Source of the DNA: Macrothele yani
Taxonomy: Eukaryota > Arthropoda > Arachnida > Araneae > Macrothelidae
Assembly: GCA_039090855.1 (NCBI GenBank)
Contig: CM077027.1
Location: 104,817,187 to 104,881,186 of the forward strand
DNA length: 64,000 nucleotides
Direction: 5' to 3'
Below the pieces are notes generated by a model that saw only the letters and a program-made list of their open reading frames with translations, was not told where the DNA came from and did not search any database. Both the position numbers and the translations under genes were made by a program. Below are positions 33,868-44,179 of this stretch, in pieces; position 1 is the first letter of the stretch, and every line of letters begins with the position of its first letter.

Positions 33868-35275
33868 TATTGGGTTGTCCGTCCGTCCGTCAGTCCGTCT
33901 GTACCCGCGATATCTCTGCAACTATTAGTCCGATTTGAAAAATTCTTTTTGCATTGGGATGCTTGAAATATGCAAAGGATGATCCTTTATTTCGTTTTTT
34001 TTTACGATGTACAATTTCGCCGCTAGATGGTGTAAATGCATATGATGTCGAATTCAAAACCCATATTAGTCCATATATTTGCTTCCAAACATCCGATGGA
34101 AAAATTCCTTTATTTTTCGATTCCATTTATGTCGAAGAGTATTTTAGGTATAGTTACTTTTTCAAGTTACGCATAGATTTTCCGCTAGAGGGTGTAAAAG
34201 TAAATTGCGTTTTCCCGATATCTCTTCTTCTTAAACTCAGATTTGAAAATATTTTTCTTCGGCGCATACAGCTCTTGATGGAAAATCTTTTGCACATAAT
34301 TTCTAATTTTTGGTAAATAATACTTTGGCCACCAGGGGGCTTAAGCGTTAATTTTTTCTTCTGATGTATTTGCCATAAAATCTGAGCTTCTAAAATCTCG
34401 ATTGAAAAATTATTTCCTGGACCGATGCCACTCACGTCGATAAACATTTTTGGAATATTTTCTTCTTAAACTAATGTTTGGTTTCTACACCAGGGGGCGT
34501 AAATGTATATCTTATTTTTGTCAATATCTCTATTTCTAGGATTCCGATTGAGAAATTCCTTCTTTGTTGGATAGTGTTTCCGATGCGAAATATTTTTCAT
34601 ATAAATCCAAAAATTTCAAGTAAATCATAAACTTTTCGTAAGGGGGCGCAAAGGTAAATTGCGTTTTCTGCGTTATTTCTACTTCTAAAACTCCGATTTG
34701 AAAAATTCTTTCTGTATAGCACACATATAATTCCTAATATTTGGTAAGGAATGGTTTGGCCACTAGGGGGCATAAGTGTTAGTTTCTTCTTCTGATGTAT
34801 TTTGCATCAAAATCTGAGCTCCTGAAAACTCGAGAATTTTTTTTTTCTTGGACCGATGCCACTCACATCGAAAAACCTTTTGAGAATACTTTCTTTTTAA
34901 AATAATGCATAGTTTTCTCTCCATGGGGCGTAGATGCTATCTTATATATTTGTTCATATCTCTGCTTCGAAGAGTCCGATTTGGAAAATTATTTCTTTGT
35001 TGGAGAGCATTTCCGCTGCGAAATGTTTCTCACATAAATTCAAATTCTTCTTAATGCACAATCCTGCAGCTAGAGGGCGTAAGATTACGATTCCGTTTAC
35101 AGCAATATCTGCGGGATTAAAAACTAGACTGAAAAACTTCTTTCTACGATCAGATACTATTATTTTCCATACCGGTTCCATTGACTTTGAATAGCTTTGA
35201 TAAATTTAGTTTGCGTCAGAACGGATTCAAAAGGCATGCTCATTGCACCCGAAAATTCGGTGTCATCTTTCTAGT
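33868..35275 (+). repeat. Modular repeat with CTCF-like motifs, copy D
   Basis: Begins GTCCGTCCGTCAGTCC, then modules of ~150 bp. Each has AT-rich text with a TCCGATTTGAAAAATTCTTT-type block and one GC-rich word. The words start at 34019, 34182, 34329, 34487, 34637, 34760, 34917 and 35066. Matches copy C (9540-10645) inverted, but has more modules. At its right end a segment with CCATTGACTTTGAATAGC matches 9625-9650 in reverse. No coding region. Confidence 0.85.
34019..35080 (+). promoter_or_regulatory. Eight periodic CTCF-core-like motifs
   Basis: CCACCAGGGGGC (34329-34340) and CCACTAGGGGGC (34760-34771) match the CTCF core CCASYAGRKGGC exactly. Others carry one or more changes: 34020, 34182, 34489, 34641, 34919 and 35069. 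Spacings are 123 to 163 bp, mostly near 150, and all face the same way. Binding is inference; a repeat-unit word conserved for other reasons is the alternative. Confidence 0.4.
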
Positions 35276-35938
35276 TGGCTTTGTTACCAGCACTGAATTC
35301 CAGACAGCTTGAAACACAAAATATCTTTGAGAAATGAACATAAATACATACATATTGTGCTTGATGTAACTGAGTAAACAACAGGTATTCCTACTTATCT
35401 AAATTGAGACAACGAACAAAGAAGAACAAAAAACCTGCAGTTTTTTTTTTGCCCACAACGCTATTTTTTTTTTTTTTACGAAACAGTTAATCTTGAATAC
35501 TATTTAATGTGCTTCTATGATTCTGGTTCTCTTTCTTTAGTACGGTTACACTCTTAAATATGGACGATTATCGAAAAGACATAGAGTGGTTTACGATTAA
35601 CAGGTGAAAATATTCTGGCACTGTCTTATTATCGACTATTAAGGTACGAAAGAAACGCCAAAGCAATCATCCTTCTGACACGTACAGAATATGAAGCAAT
35701 AAAAAAAATGAACCTGGTTGTAGAGCTATTTCAGTTAGGAATGAACTGTGATAAATGGATTTACATGGAAATTTAATATAGACATAATCAAGGTGCAGGA
35801 TACCATTTCAATATGGAACAGAAAGCAGCCTTCGAAACCAAATTACCAAACAACAAAAGCAAATAAGTATATAGCTTCAATGATATCATGTCCCCCCCCC
35901 CTCCCCTTCCAACCGATTCAATGGAAATACTAATAGAA
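35276..35938. other. No gene recognised
   Basis: AT-rich, with T-runs near 35440 and 35465 and a C-run near 35892. No coding region seen. Confidence 0.55.
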
Positions 35939-36372
35939 TGTCCAAATGAAATGAGAACCTCACCGTCTATATACGATATTTAATAAAATACGAAAGATAT
36001 TTACAGTTAAAATACCCCACTAGCACTTTAGCGGTAACATTTACCCCATCATCAGGGGAACAGAGGCAATGTAGTACTTCTTTATATAGTAGTGCAACGA
36101 TGCATTATGGGTATAAGTCATCAAACGTCGCATGGGTCGTGACCGTTGCCATTATAACAGTGTAAAGGGGTCACGACCCATGCGACGTTTGATGACTTAT
36201 ACCCATAATGCATCGTTGCACTACTATATAAAGGAGTACTACATTGCCTCTGTTCCCCTGATGATGGGGTAAATGTTACCCCTAAAGTGCTAGTGGGGTA
36301 TTTTAACTGTAAATATCTTTCGTATTTTATTAAATATCGTACGTAGACGGTGAGGTTCTCATTTTATTTGAC
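35939..36372. repeat. 434-bp near-perfect palindrome
   Basis: Left arm 35939-36144 and right arm 36169-36372 are reverse complements with only a few differences, around a 24-bp centre. No tandem subrepeats or coding frame are present. Candidates are a foldback MITE, a recent inverted duplication, or a hairpin RNA source. The Tc1 at 36403 lies 30 bp away. Confidence 0.92.
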
Positions 36373-36402
36373 GTATTGTGTGAATTCCACCTTTTATTAA
36401 TA

Positions 36403-37801
36403 CACTGCTGGCCACCCAAAATGCAACACCAAGAAGGAAGCATCCGATTGGCCTGAAATTCGCAGCATGCATCGCCCGCGAGAGGACATGCAAACGATTA
36501 GCATTGCATGGCATACGCAAATCATGTGCGGCCGGCACGCCACCGAGAACCACTATAAGAAGGGTGCACAGAAGGCGGGGTGTAAGTAGTGGAAGTGTGT
36601 TGTTCTGCCGGACCTGTGCGTGTGAAGCTTCCTGATGCCTCGTTGCAGAATACGGCAGTCATTCCAGCACGTTTCGGAGTTCGACAGAGGACGAATAGTG
36701 GCTTATCGCGACAGCGGTTTATCGTACCGAGACATCGGCGCCCGTGTGGGACGACATCCAGCCACAGTGAGGCGAGTATGGATTCGGTGGGTGCAGGAGG
36801 GATGGACGGGCCGACGTGAGTGATTGCCGCAGCCGCGGCACACGACCAAACGAGAAAACCGGCATGTCATGCGGCGGGCATTGACGGTGCGTACCGCCAC
36901 ATCACGAACGTTAGAGCAGGAATTAGGGTGTGTTGCGCAACAACCTGTGTCAGCACGTACCGTTCGACGTCGTCTGCAGGAGTGGGGACTTGTCGCACGG
37001 CGCCCATTGCTCCGATTACCATTGACGTTACACCACCGGCGAGTGCGGCGGCAGTGGGCCGTTGAACGCCGCGCCTGGACTACGGAATGGCACGACATTG
37101 TCTTTTCCGACGAATCTCGCTTCTGCTTGCAACACCACGATGGTCGGATCCGCGTGTGGCCTCACTGCGGCAAGAGACTGTATGACGCCTGCATTATGCA
37201 TCGCCATACTGGTCCATCGCCTGGCATTATGGTTTGGGGCGCAATTGGATATGACACCCGCACCACTCTGGTACGCATCGCCGGTACACTCAACAGCCAC
37301 CGCACCATCTCCGATATTTTGGAGCCTATAGTCCTCCCTTACCTGCAGGACCTGCCAGCAACCACGTTTCAACAGGACAATGCGCGCCCGCATGTGGTAC
37401 TCTTCGTGCAACAATTCTTCACGGCCCACCAGGTGTCACTGCTGCCGTGGCCCTCCTGTTCTCTCGATATGTCGCCCATTGAACACGTCTGGTCGCTGAT
37501 CGGCAACCGAGTGGTCCGGCAAGCACCACCCGTGATGAACTGTGGCAACGTGTGGAAGCAGCCTGGACCGACATACCCCAAGCCCACATCCAAAGCCTCT
37601 TTCGTTAGATGCTGCGGCGTGTAGCGGCCGTTATTGCCAGCCATGGGGGCCACACGAACTATTGATGTCTGCGTGTTCCGCAAGTCGCACGATCCTGTAA
37701 GCTCAATAGTTACATCTTTGTATCTGTTGTTATGTGTCCTGTAAATCTGGCTTTGCTATGTCGTGTTCTCCTTGGTGTTGTATTTTGGGTGGCCAGCAGT
37801 G
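36403..37801 (+). mobile_element. Tc1-like transposon, complete ends
   Basis: Terminal inverted repeats start CACTGCTGGCCACCCAAAAT at both ends (one difference near position 22) and are flanked by TA at 36401-36402 and 37802-37803. The 1.4-kb length is typical. The GC-rich coding region stands out from AT-rich flanks and the ends are nearly identical, so it is probably one of the younger insertions. Confidence 0.95.
36635..37665 (+). pseudogene. Tc1-like transposase, one stop and one frameshift
   Basis: Starts MPRCRIRQSFQHVSEFDRGR at 36635; an HTH with YRDIGARVGRHPATVRRVW follows. TGA at 36821-36823 interrupts an otherwise continuous frame. The second HTH is at 36950-37000. FSDESRFCL (first Asp), QQDNARPHVV (second Asp) and MSPIEHVWSLIG (Glu) complete an intact DDE triad. 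A frameshift near 37535 shifts the C-terminus, which should end in SHGGHTNY before TGA 37663-37665. It is the least damaged transposase in the window. Confidence 0.93.
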
Positions 37802-37803
37802 TA

Positions 37804-38864
37804 GAATGCCCATTCCAGTTGATTAAGTTTCAAAGGCTATATACTTATTATTTTGTTGTTTGCTCATTTATTTTCAAAGTCTGTCTTCTGTTCCATATTG
37901 AAATGGTATCTTGTGCTTTGATTATGTATATGCATAACTAAGAAAAAGTAGAAATTAGCTTCTGCAGCCTGGACAGAGTTGTGCTTAGTGATGCTTACTT
38001 TTAATCTAAATTCTTTGAGTGATTTCCATAAGGCATAATTATCCAAAACAAAATCAAATAGTAACTCATAAAACAAAATGACCGCCTGAACAATCGTCAA
38101 ATAACAACGTGATAAGCTACGGATCGTAGTACAAATCAAGCGAGGCTTAGCTTGCCTCTAACCTCCCCTGGCGAGCGATAAAGGCAAAAGGTGTTGCCCG
38201 GTTTTTCGCAATTGCGGAAGGCATTTACTTATCGAGGGTTACGGCTTTACCCATAACGAATCAGATATTGAACTCAGGGGATTACTTTTTATTGGTGCCT
38301 GTAGCGGTTTGTTTAGTAGAAATACTCTTCGCAATCATAAAAGGCATCTCACACGATGGCTTTTATACTTGTATAATTTTTCTCTGCTGTCTTGTCGCCG
38401 ACTAGTGCAATCTCAACAGAGAAGTCACCTCCTAGAACTTTAGTTTGAGGACTGCCGTATAAGCACAGAGATCACATTCTCTTTATAACGGTCAATGAGC
38501 GCCCAATTTTCTAGTCTCATCCATGCAATACGAACATTCTCTTAAGCTACAAGTATTGCTTGTGTTTTATATAAAGTATTTTTGCCTAGGCTCTTCAAAT
38601 GGCTAACAGTGAAAAGTGGCTTAGCGCCGTTAAGGGCCTTTTACGTTACAGTTTTGCGTCACAAATAATACTGTTGGGATATATATTTCGAATTTATTGC
38701 TGTATGCTTCGTTGTATTTGATTCAAACTCATTTTTAAACTAATAAGCAGTTGTGAAGCATGTAACCTCTTTTATTTTTCTCTGTTTGTTTGATGTCTCT
38801 CATGTACATTTTGATTACTTCTCGTTATACTTTCTGAAGTTAATATAATGTCTAGACTCTCATA
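37804..38864. other. No gene recognised
   Basis: No coding region or known repeat found between the Tc1 and dispersed repeat U. Confidence 0.5.
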
Positions 38865-39440
38865 GTTTGATGTTGTGCATCTTCCCCGACAGTGGTAAAG
38901 TAAATCCCCTGCATAAAATTTCGATGTAACGGAAATGGGTAATTGAAGTAGTCAAAACCATTGTTAAAGTCTGATTTTTGAATACTGCCCGATGAAGTGC
39001 CGCAACAATAGTTAGTTTCATTGTTACTTTACAATATACTTTACTAAACTATCGCCGAACATTATTTCATCACGTTTTACATAAATGTAACAATATCTCA
39101 TTGCAATCTGCGTAAATTACGAGAACCTGACGCTAAATGTGATAAAAGCCATTACGAAAACACATTTTTGATTTCATGAAAACGGTGCATCGTAGCGAAA
39201 TTTAGCTTCTTCTCGGCCGGGGTATTTTCTATTGACGAGAACTTTAAAATGATGTATAACACGATGGGGTGTAGCCTATAGATATCTTAGACCAAATGTT
39301 ACCAATTCCCATCACTAACACACTTGCAATTTAGGTTTTCTTTTTATCTTGAGAGTAAATTTTAGCTTGCGCATGCGTAGATGGACTTCTGCACCTACAT
39401 CCCATTTCATCGGTGTCAGGGTCGTTTCTTAGTTTCATCT
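38865..39440 (-). repeat. Unclassified dispersed repeat U, copy 2
   Basis: Inverted relative to 26740-27275. Shared blocks run through the whole length, including ATTTCGATGTAACGGAAATG (38918) against its complement near 27220. No coding capacity. Confidence 0.75.
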
Positions 39441-39589
39441 AACATGAGGTTTCACTTTGGAATCAATAATTTTTACTCACTAATTTTCGGCAGTACCCGT
39501 ACCCTTGTTCAGGACTCAGTGTAACTGTTGCCACGCATGAGAACAATTCCAGGTTTTTAGCTCACTCAATACTATACCCCTTTTTCTTT

Positions 39590-39860
39590 CTATTTCCAAT
39601 TCTTCTGCCTATTCTCTTTTGAAAAAGGGCTGTTGGTGTGTCAGATCTTCTACAGATTCCCAAATCACTTCATTCCTGTATTTTGTATATATCTGAACAA
39701 AACTGTTTCGTTCGTACTGTTTCTAATTGCCGCTTTATGTTCTGCCAATCTAGTTTTTAGCCGTCTGCTTGTCATCCCCACATAACTAAGACGACATTAG
39801 CATTTTATGTGGACTACACCTTCCTGCAGTAGGATAATTACTCCTTTTTGGTTTAAATTT
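39590..39860 (-). pseudogene. Penelope-like GIY-YIG endonuclease fragment
   Basis: On the minus strand a frame reads YVGMTSRRLKTRLAEHKAAI, then NETVLFRYIQNTG and, shifted, LFQKRIGRR-like text. YVGMTxRxLKxRLxEH is the second half of a GIY-YIG nuclease as found at the C-terminus of Penelope-like retroelements. The upstream GIY part is degenerate and the reverse transcriptase is absent. It is inactive and 5' truncated. Confidence 0.65.
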
Positions 39861-40369
39861 AGGAGATAATTACAAACTTTATTTTGTAATCCTGAAGTCA
39901 CCGGATGAGAAACAACTCACTTATCATCTGAAGTTATGCAAGTAGCCCTTTATGGTAGGTAATTTTTCGAGTTAAATAAAACCGTGTTTTTGACTTCTTC
40001 TCCTCTTGCTTTTTACTAAGGATTTTTGTGACTTATAGAGAAGAGTAATTATTTACTTCTCGGACCTTCTTTAATTCATCACTTTGTGCATTTTTAAAAA
40101 TATATGAAGAATTTAGAGCATTTTTTTTTTCAAAAGTTGTTAAGGCCACATTTTTTTTATGCAATTAGGATGAGTCTAACATTTCGTTTCATGTCGGTAG
40201 TTTTTTATATAATCGAATTACTATTTTTCTTTCTTATAGGAATAAGTCAAAACAGTTAAGCTGTGTTTCGTTTTGAAATTCCATGGTGAACTTAAAGTTT
40301 TATCCAGACAGTTGAAAAATTTTAATATGTCATACGAAAGACAGACATTTTCGTTGTCTAAAATAGTAA
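39861..40369. other. No gene recognised
   Basis: AT-rich spacer up to the internally deleted Tc1; nothing recognised. Confidence 0.5.
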
Positions 40370-40371
40370 TA

Positions 40372-41264
40372 CACTGCCGGAAAGTGAAAAAAGAACACCA
40401 AGAAGGAGACGCACCCGGTACAAACACTAGTTGTGTACGGGAGCGATAGCTGATTACTCCCCACACCAAGAGACCAGGAGTAGGCCCTGTGAGTCGCTGG
40501 CGGATGCAAGAAGGGTGGAGACGCTCCCCTGTGCATCTGCGAACACGCATACGGCCATCGGAGGTCCGCAAGCAGAATCTGCTTTCATCGCTGAACACGA
40601 CAGATCGCCATTGCGTCCTCCAATGCAGATGTTGGCGACACTACTGCAGCCGTTCCTGACGGTGGGTTGAAGTCAGAGGTACACATGCCAGAGGCACACG
40701 TGCACGTAGTCCTGCATCCAGTAGATGGTTGCGGATTGTTCGCACAGTCACCTCGGGTGCAACGGCAGTTCGGATTTGCGTGGCAGTGGATGTTCTGCTT
40801 GACAACGCCGCTCTTCTTATGCGTCGATCGGTCCGCTCATCAATCCGTCTGTGACTCCCGGTTCCACGTCTTCTCGTGTGGGAATGTTCCTCGGACCATC
40901 TACGCCACCATCGTACCACCACCGATACTTCCCGTCCAATTCGCTCCGCAATACGACGATAGGACCACCAGGCCTCGTGGAGTCCGACTAGACGACCTCA
41001 CTGAAAGTCCATGTCCAGGCATTGCAGCTTCTTTAGGGTCTTCGCACGTGTCCGTACGCCGACGACTGATTACATTCACTTCGCCGTTCTCTTTAAATAC
41101 CACCGACGATAATTTGCATATTATGCCGTGCTGTGGCGTAAGCGCTCACCGGTTGGTCCCGAAATTAACATCATACCTACGTGAACTCGACCCCAATAAA
41201 TATGTAAATTTCATGATCGTCCGCCAATTCCTTCTTGGTGTTCTTTTTTCACTTTACGCCAGTG
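40372..41264 (-). mobile_element. Tc1-like transposon, family T1, internally deleted
   Basis: Both ends are present (CACTGCCGGAAAGTGAAAAA and, inverted, CACTGGCGTAAAGTGAAAAA) with TA at 40370-40371 and 41265-41266. Compared with the sister at 15890, the transposase 3' half and trailer are missing: the left terminal repeat joins directly to the codons around FVPGA. The remaining gene (minus strand, 41028 down to 40410) keeps TVRTIRNHLLDAGL and FSDESRFCL but lacks the second Asp and the Glu. It is a non-autonomous derivative. Confidence 0.92.
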
Positions 41265-41266
41265 TA

Positions 41267-41985
41267 ATATCATCATGCATGTGCAATTTAGCATATAATT
41301 TGTTTCCCGTTGATAAAGTTGAGTATGAGTACAAACACGCAGGAGGAAGACGCTCAGAAAGATGAGAAAATATCTTTGAATAACAACCCCCACTCCTGTC
41401 AGCGTTAAGGATACAAAGTCGCTCACAGCTGCAGACTTAATCCCGGCATAAGTTCTTCCTTAGCCTTTAAGAGCCAACAAAATGGACGACGTAGAGTCTG
41501 AAAGCGAAGTGTAGTCAGATAATCCGACGCTTGCATTCACTTGGCTGGCGAGAGTAGAATTTGAGAGAATTGAAACCCTGGCTTTAACATCGGCGGTAAT
41601 CCCAGCTTTAACATATGTGCGACGCACAGCGCTAATCAGAACTTTTAGAGTAGAAAGCGAATCATCCGGAAACAGAGTACATGCTCCTTCCTCCACTGAT
41701 GTCTACCTAAGGAACATTTCTGTTTTTCTAAGAAACTGAAGAGGATATTATCTTAACATTTTACATGAATATTTTACAAGTTTCATAGATCAATGCAGGT
41801 GTTCATTGCAATTCAATTACAGCGACAGTTAACCAAACGAAATAGCATGTCTTGCTTTATTCGTAAAATATATGCATCCCTTCACAGGAAGATATTCAGT
41901 TCTCTCCGTAATGCATTTGCATAGCTTTACAGCTCAAAACTTTGTTAAAAAGCGCTGGCAAAAAATCGTGAGGATAGAGGAAGGT
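41267..41985. other. No recognised gene; one unassigned 78-codon frame
   Basis: A 78-codon minus-strand frame (41460-41696, starting MEEGACTLFPDDS) has an unusually balanced composition for this AT-rich window, but no motif or neighbour supports it. Nothing else is recognised. Confidence 0.4.
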
Positions 41986-42180
41986 ACATATACCGGCCAC
42001 TAAATAAGAAACTCAGTTCCGGTTTGTACCATCTTTAACCCGAATTACAGCCCTTATTCGGTTTGGCAAAGATTCTACAAAGTGTTGGAGTGCATCTACG
42101 TCTACAGCATACAAGGCTTTTTTTATTGTTTTTTTTATTGGAGGTTTAACGACCACCGGGAACAACTCAATGTCACTCAA

Positions 42181-42375
42181 TTGACGTGGACTAGGAACAT
42201 CAAACAGAAGTTATCGCTCTTTCCACGTTTATAAGTGAGTCACGAAAAAATTCTCATGGGCCGCAACCGAGAATCGAATCCAGGATCTTCCAGTTACGTG
42301 CCGGACATGCTACTCATGCACCACAGCGGCCTCGATTTCTCCAGACTCACATACGACTAACCCTGACTTACTAAT
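42181..42375 (-). mobile_element. tRNA-derived SINE, family B, copy 1
   Basis: On the minus strand the head reads GAGGCCGCTGTGGTGCA with box B GATTCGATTCTC and ends GTTGCGGCCCA, preserving an acceptor-stem-like pairing. The body contains GTGACTCACTTATAAACGTG and AGAGCGATAACTTCTGTTTG. It is the inverted partner of copy 2 nearby. Confidence 0.8.
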
Positions 42376-42380
42376 AAACG

Positions 42381-42430
42381 TGGAAAGAGCGATGACTTCT
42401 GTTTGATGTTCCTAGTCCACCTCAATTGTG
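42381..42430 (+). mobile_element. SINE family B 3' fragment
   Basis: ATAAACGTGGAAAGAGCGAT with CTTCTGTTTGATGTTCC and TAGTCCAC repeats the 3' end of family B in the plus orientation, without a head. Confidence 0.75.
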
Positions 42431-42529
42431 TGTGTTAATATAATTCATTCGCCTCCTAGTTATTTGTTCAGTTACTGCAAAGCAGCTTTGGTGAATCCCC
42501 AGCATTGTGAGGGACTGCAAGAAGCAACC

Positions 42530-42711
42530 TGCCAAGTGGTTTGGCAGTTAGTCGTATGTGAGTATGGAGAATTCGAGGCCGCCGTGGTGCAGTGGTAGCA
42601 TGTCCGGCGCGTAATTGTAAGATCCTGGGTTCGATTTCCAGTGGCGGCCGATGAAAAATTTTCCGTGACTCACTTATAAACGTGGAAAGAGCGATGACTT
42701 CTGTTTGATGA
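42530..42711 (+). mobile_element. tRNA-derived SINE, family B, copy 2
   Basis: The tRNA-like head at 42577-42650 begins GGCCGCC and ends GGCGGCC, a 7-bp acceptor-like pairing. It has box A TGGTGCAGTGG and box B GGTTCGATTTC. The sequence GTTAGTCGTATGTGAGT before the head is shared with copy 1, so the transcribed unit may carry a leader. The T arm pairs CTGGG with TCCAG. It is not called a functional tRNA because the anticodon arm does not form convincingly. Confidence 0.8.
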
Positions 42712-43792
42712 AGGCCGTCCCTAATTTAGGGCCACTGGTTCCAGGGAAGGACAGAGCCAGTGCCGTAAGACAAACACAACATCCATGCTTCACCGGGATT
42801 CGAACCCGGACCCATCTCGGACGGATGATCAGAAGTCATCGCTTAGACCTCTGCGTCACCGGTGCGGCTACCAGGCGTTCAGCAAACAGTTCTCTAAATG
42901 GCTGAGATTTGACGGAAGAAGACTTTGCTCCCGGATCTGTTTTCCTAACATTTTCCACACATTCTCAAAGGGATTCAGATCTGGGGTTTGTGGTGTCTAG
43001 GGAAGATGGAGGTTGCTGTCATTCTCGCTGAACCACTACTGAACACATCTTGCGCGACGGACAGTAGCATTATTGTCCATGAAACAGCCGTCACCTGTTG
43101 GATAAAAAGCGAACATTGCCGGATGGACTTGATCGGCAACAATGTTCAGACAATCCTTGCAGGACACCCGACCTACCAGCAATATGAGGGGACCAGTTGT
43201 GTACCAACAGAGCGTGCCCCACACCATGGCACCACCATCTCCAAAACCTTGAGTTGTGATTACAAGGCAAGGTAGATCCACTGCTTAATGGAGCAGCGAC
43301 CAAACTCTGTGCCTACTGCTGGTACAGTACTAAATGTACCGCTACTCGTCGGACCACATGACTTATTCTGTCTTTCTGTCTTGCAGTGTCCAGTATTGGT
43401 GTTCATGACACCACTACAGGCGAACTTTCCGGTTCTTCGCAAAAATCAGTGGCTTCCGTATAGGCACGCGACTGCCAATACCGGTCCTTTTCAATATCCC
43501 CGCATAGTTTGCTGAGATATGGGTCGTTAACAGCTTTCATTGAATGCTTTAGTCAGTTACTGCACACAGGTAGTTCTGTTTCTCAGTACAAAGCTCCTCA
43601 GACGATAGCGATCTGGTTCCTGAATGATTGTAGAGGAGCCACAGTTATGCCTCTTAGGCAAGTGATGTGATTTTTTTCCACTGATTAAAAGCCCTGGATA
43701 CCTCACCCTTTGACAAACCACTCAGCTCTGCTGTTTCCAAAATCGTCGCTTCAGCCAGACGGGCACCCACAGTAAACGCTTTATCCCTTTAA

Positions 43793-44023
43793 CCCTTTAA
43801 CGACCATGATCCCAACATCTTGTATCACTTTAAATACCATAACGTTCGAAACTGTCTCTTGTTTCACTTCGTTATTTAATAACAACAATAGTGACTGACG
43901 GTGACTCCTGCTGATCCCTTATAGATCGAGAAAAATTTGATGACACTCATTGTAGACAGGCGTTTCGGGTGGCTATGGCCGTTTGTAGGTATAGGCGTCT
44001 TGGACGTTATGGTCGTTAAAGGG
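43793..44023. mobile_element. TTAA MITE, family P2, copy a
   Basis: A 231-bp element with perfect 15-bp terminal inverted repeats, CCCTTTAACGACCAT. It is flanked by TTAA (43789-43792) and TTCA (44024-44027). No coding capacity. piggyBac-like by ends and target. Confidence 0.88.
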
Positions 44024-44028
44024 TTCAA

Positions 44029-44080
44029 GACCACCGTGAGCACTTCAATGGGCTATAATAAGTCTCACATTCCTAATTTA
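44029..44080 (-). mobile_element. SINE family A 3' fragment
   Basis: GACCACCGTGAGCACTTCAA followed by TGGGCTATAATAAGTC and CCTAATTTA matches the complement of the family A 3' body. Head and tail are missing. Confidence 0.8.
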
Positions 44081-44179
44081 TTTAAGCTCTGAATACCTCA
44101 CCCTTTGACAAACTACTCAGCTCTGCTGTTTCCAAAATCGTCGCTTCAGCAAGACGGGCACCCGCAGTAAATGATTTAT

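Larger units (their letters stand above)
42116..42870 (-). mobile_element. SINE family A copy 7, split by SINE family B copies
   Basis: The SINE-A 3' end (TTATTGGAGGTTTAACGACC) is at 42132-42180 and its head, with box B and box A complements, at 42712-42870, both in reverse orientation. The ~530 bp between them is SINE-B material. The whole block is inserted into the decayed Tc1 gene, with ACAAGGCTTTT-like and ACCAGGCGTT-like flanks. Order: Tc1, then SINE-A, then SINE-B. Confidence 0.85.
41990..43790 (-). pseudogene. Tc1-like transposase, decayed and split by SINEs
   Basis: Reading leftwards from about 43780: an HTH region VGARLAEATILETAELSGLS, degenerate text, then GDGGAMVWGTLCW and FMDNNATVRRA, which holds the second catalytic Asp. 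PDLNPFENVWKML follows, with the catalytic Glu. The C-terminal end is displaced to 41990-42115 by insertion of the SINE block 42116-42870. Many frameshifts. Terminal repeats not identified. Confidence 0.8.

Noticed and set aside
36703..37429. Minus-strand frames rich in Arg and Cys across the Tc1
   Set aside because: Antisense to the transposase with an intact DDE triad; the composition reflects GC-rich codons of the real gene.
40667..41365. Plus-strand frame of 232 codons
   Set aside because: Antisense of the internally deleted Tc1 transposase, and it runs through the terminal inverted repeat.
42577..42650. Genuine tRNA gene
   Set aside because: The acceptor-like and T-arm pairings are good, but the anticodon arm does not fold, and the sequence sits in a repeated SINE with a second inverted copy nearby.
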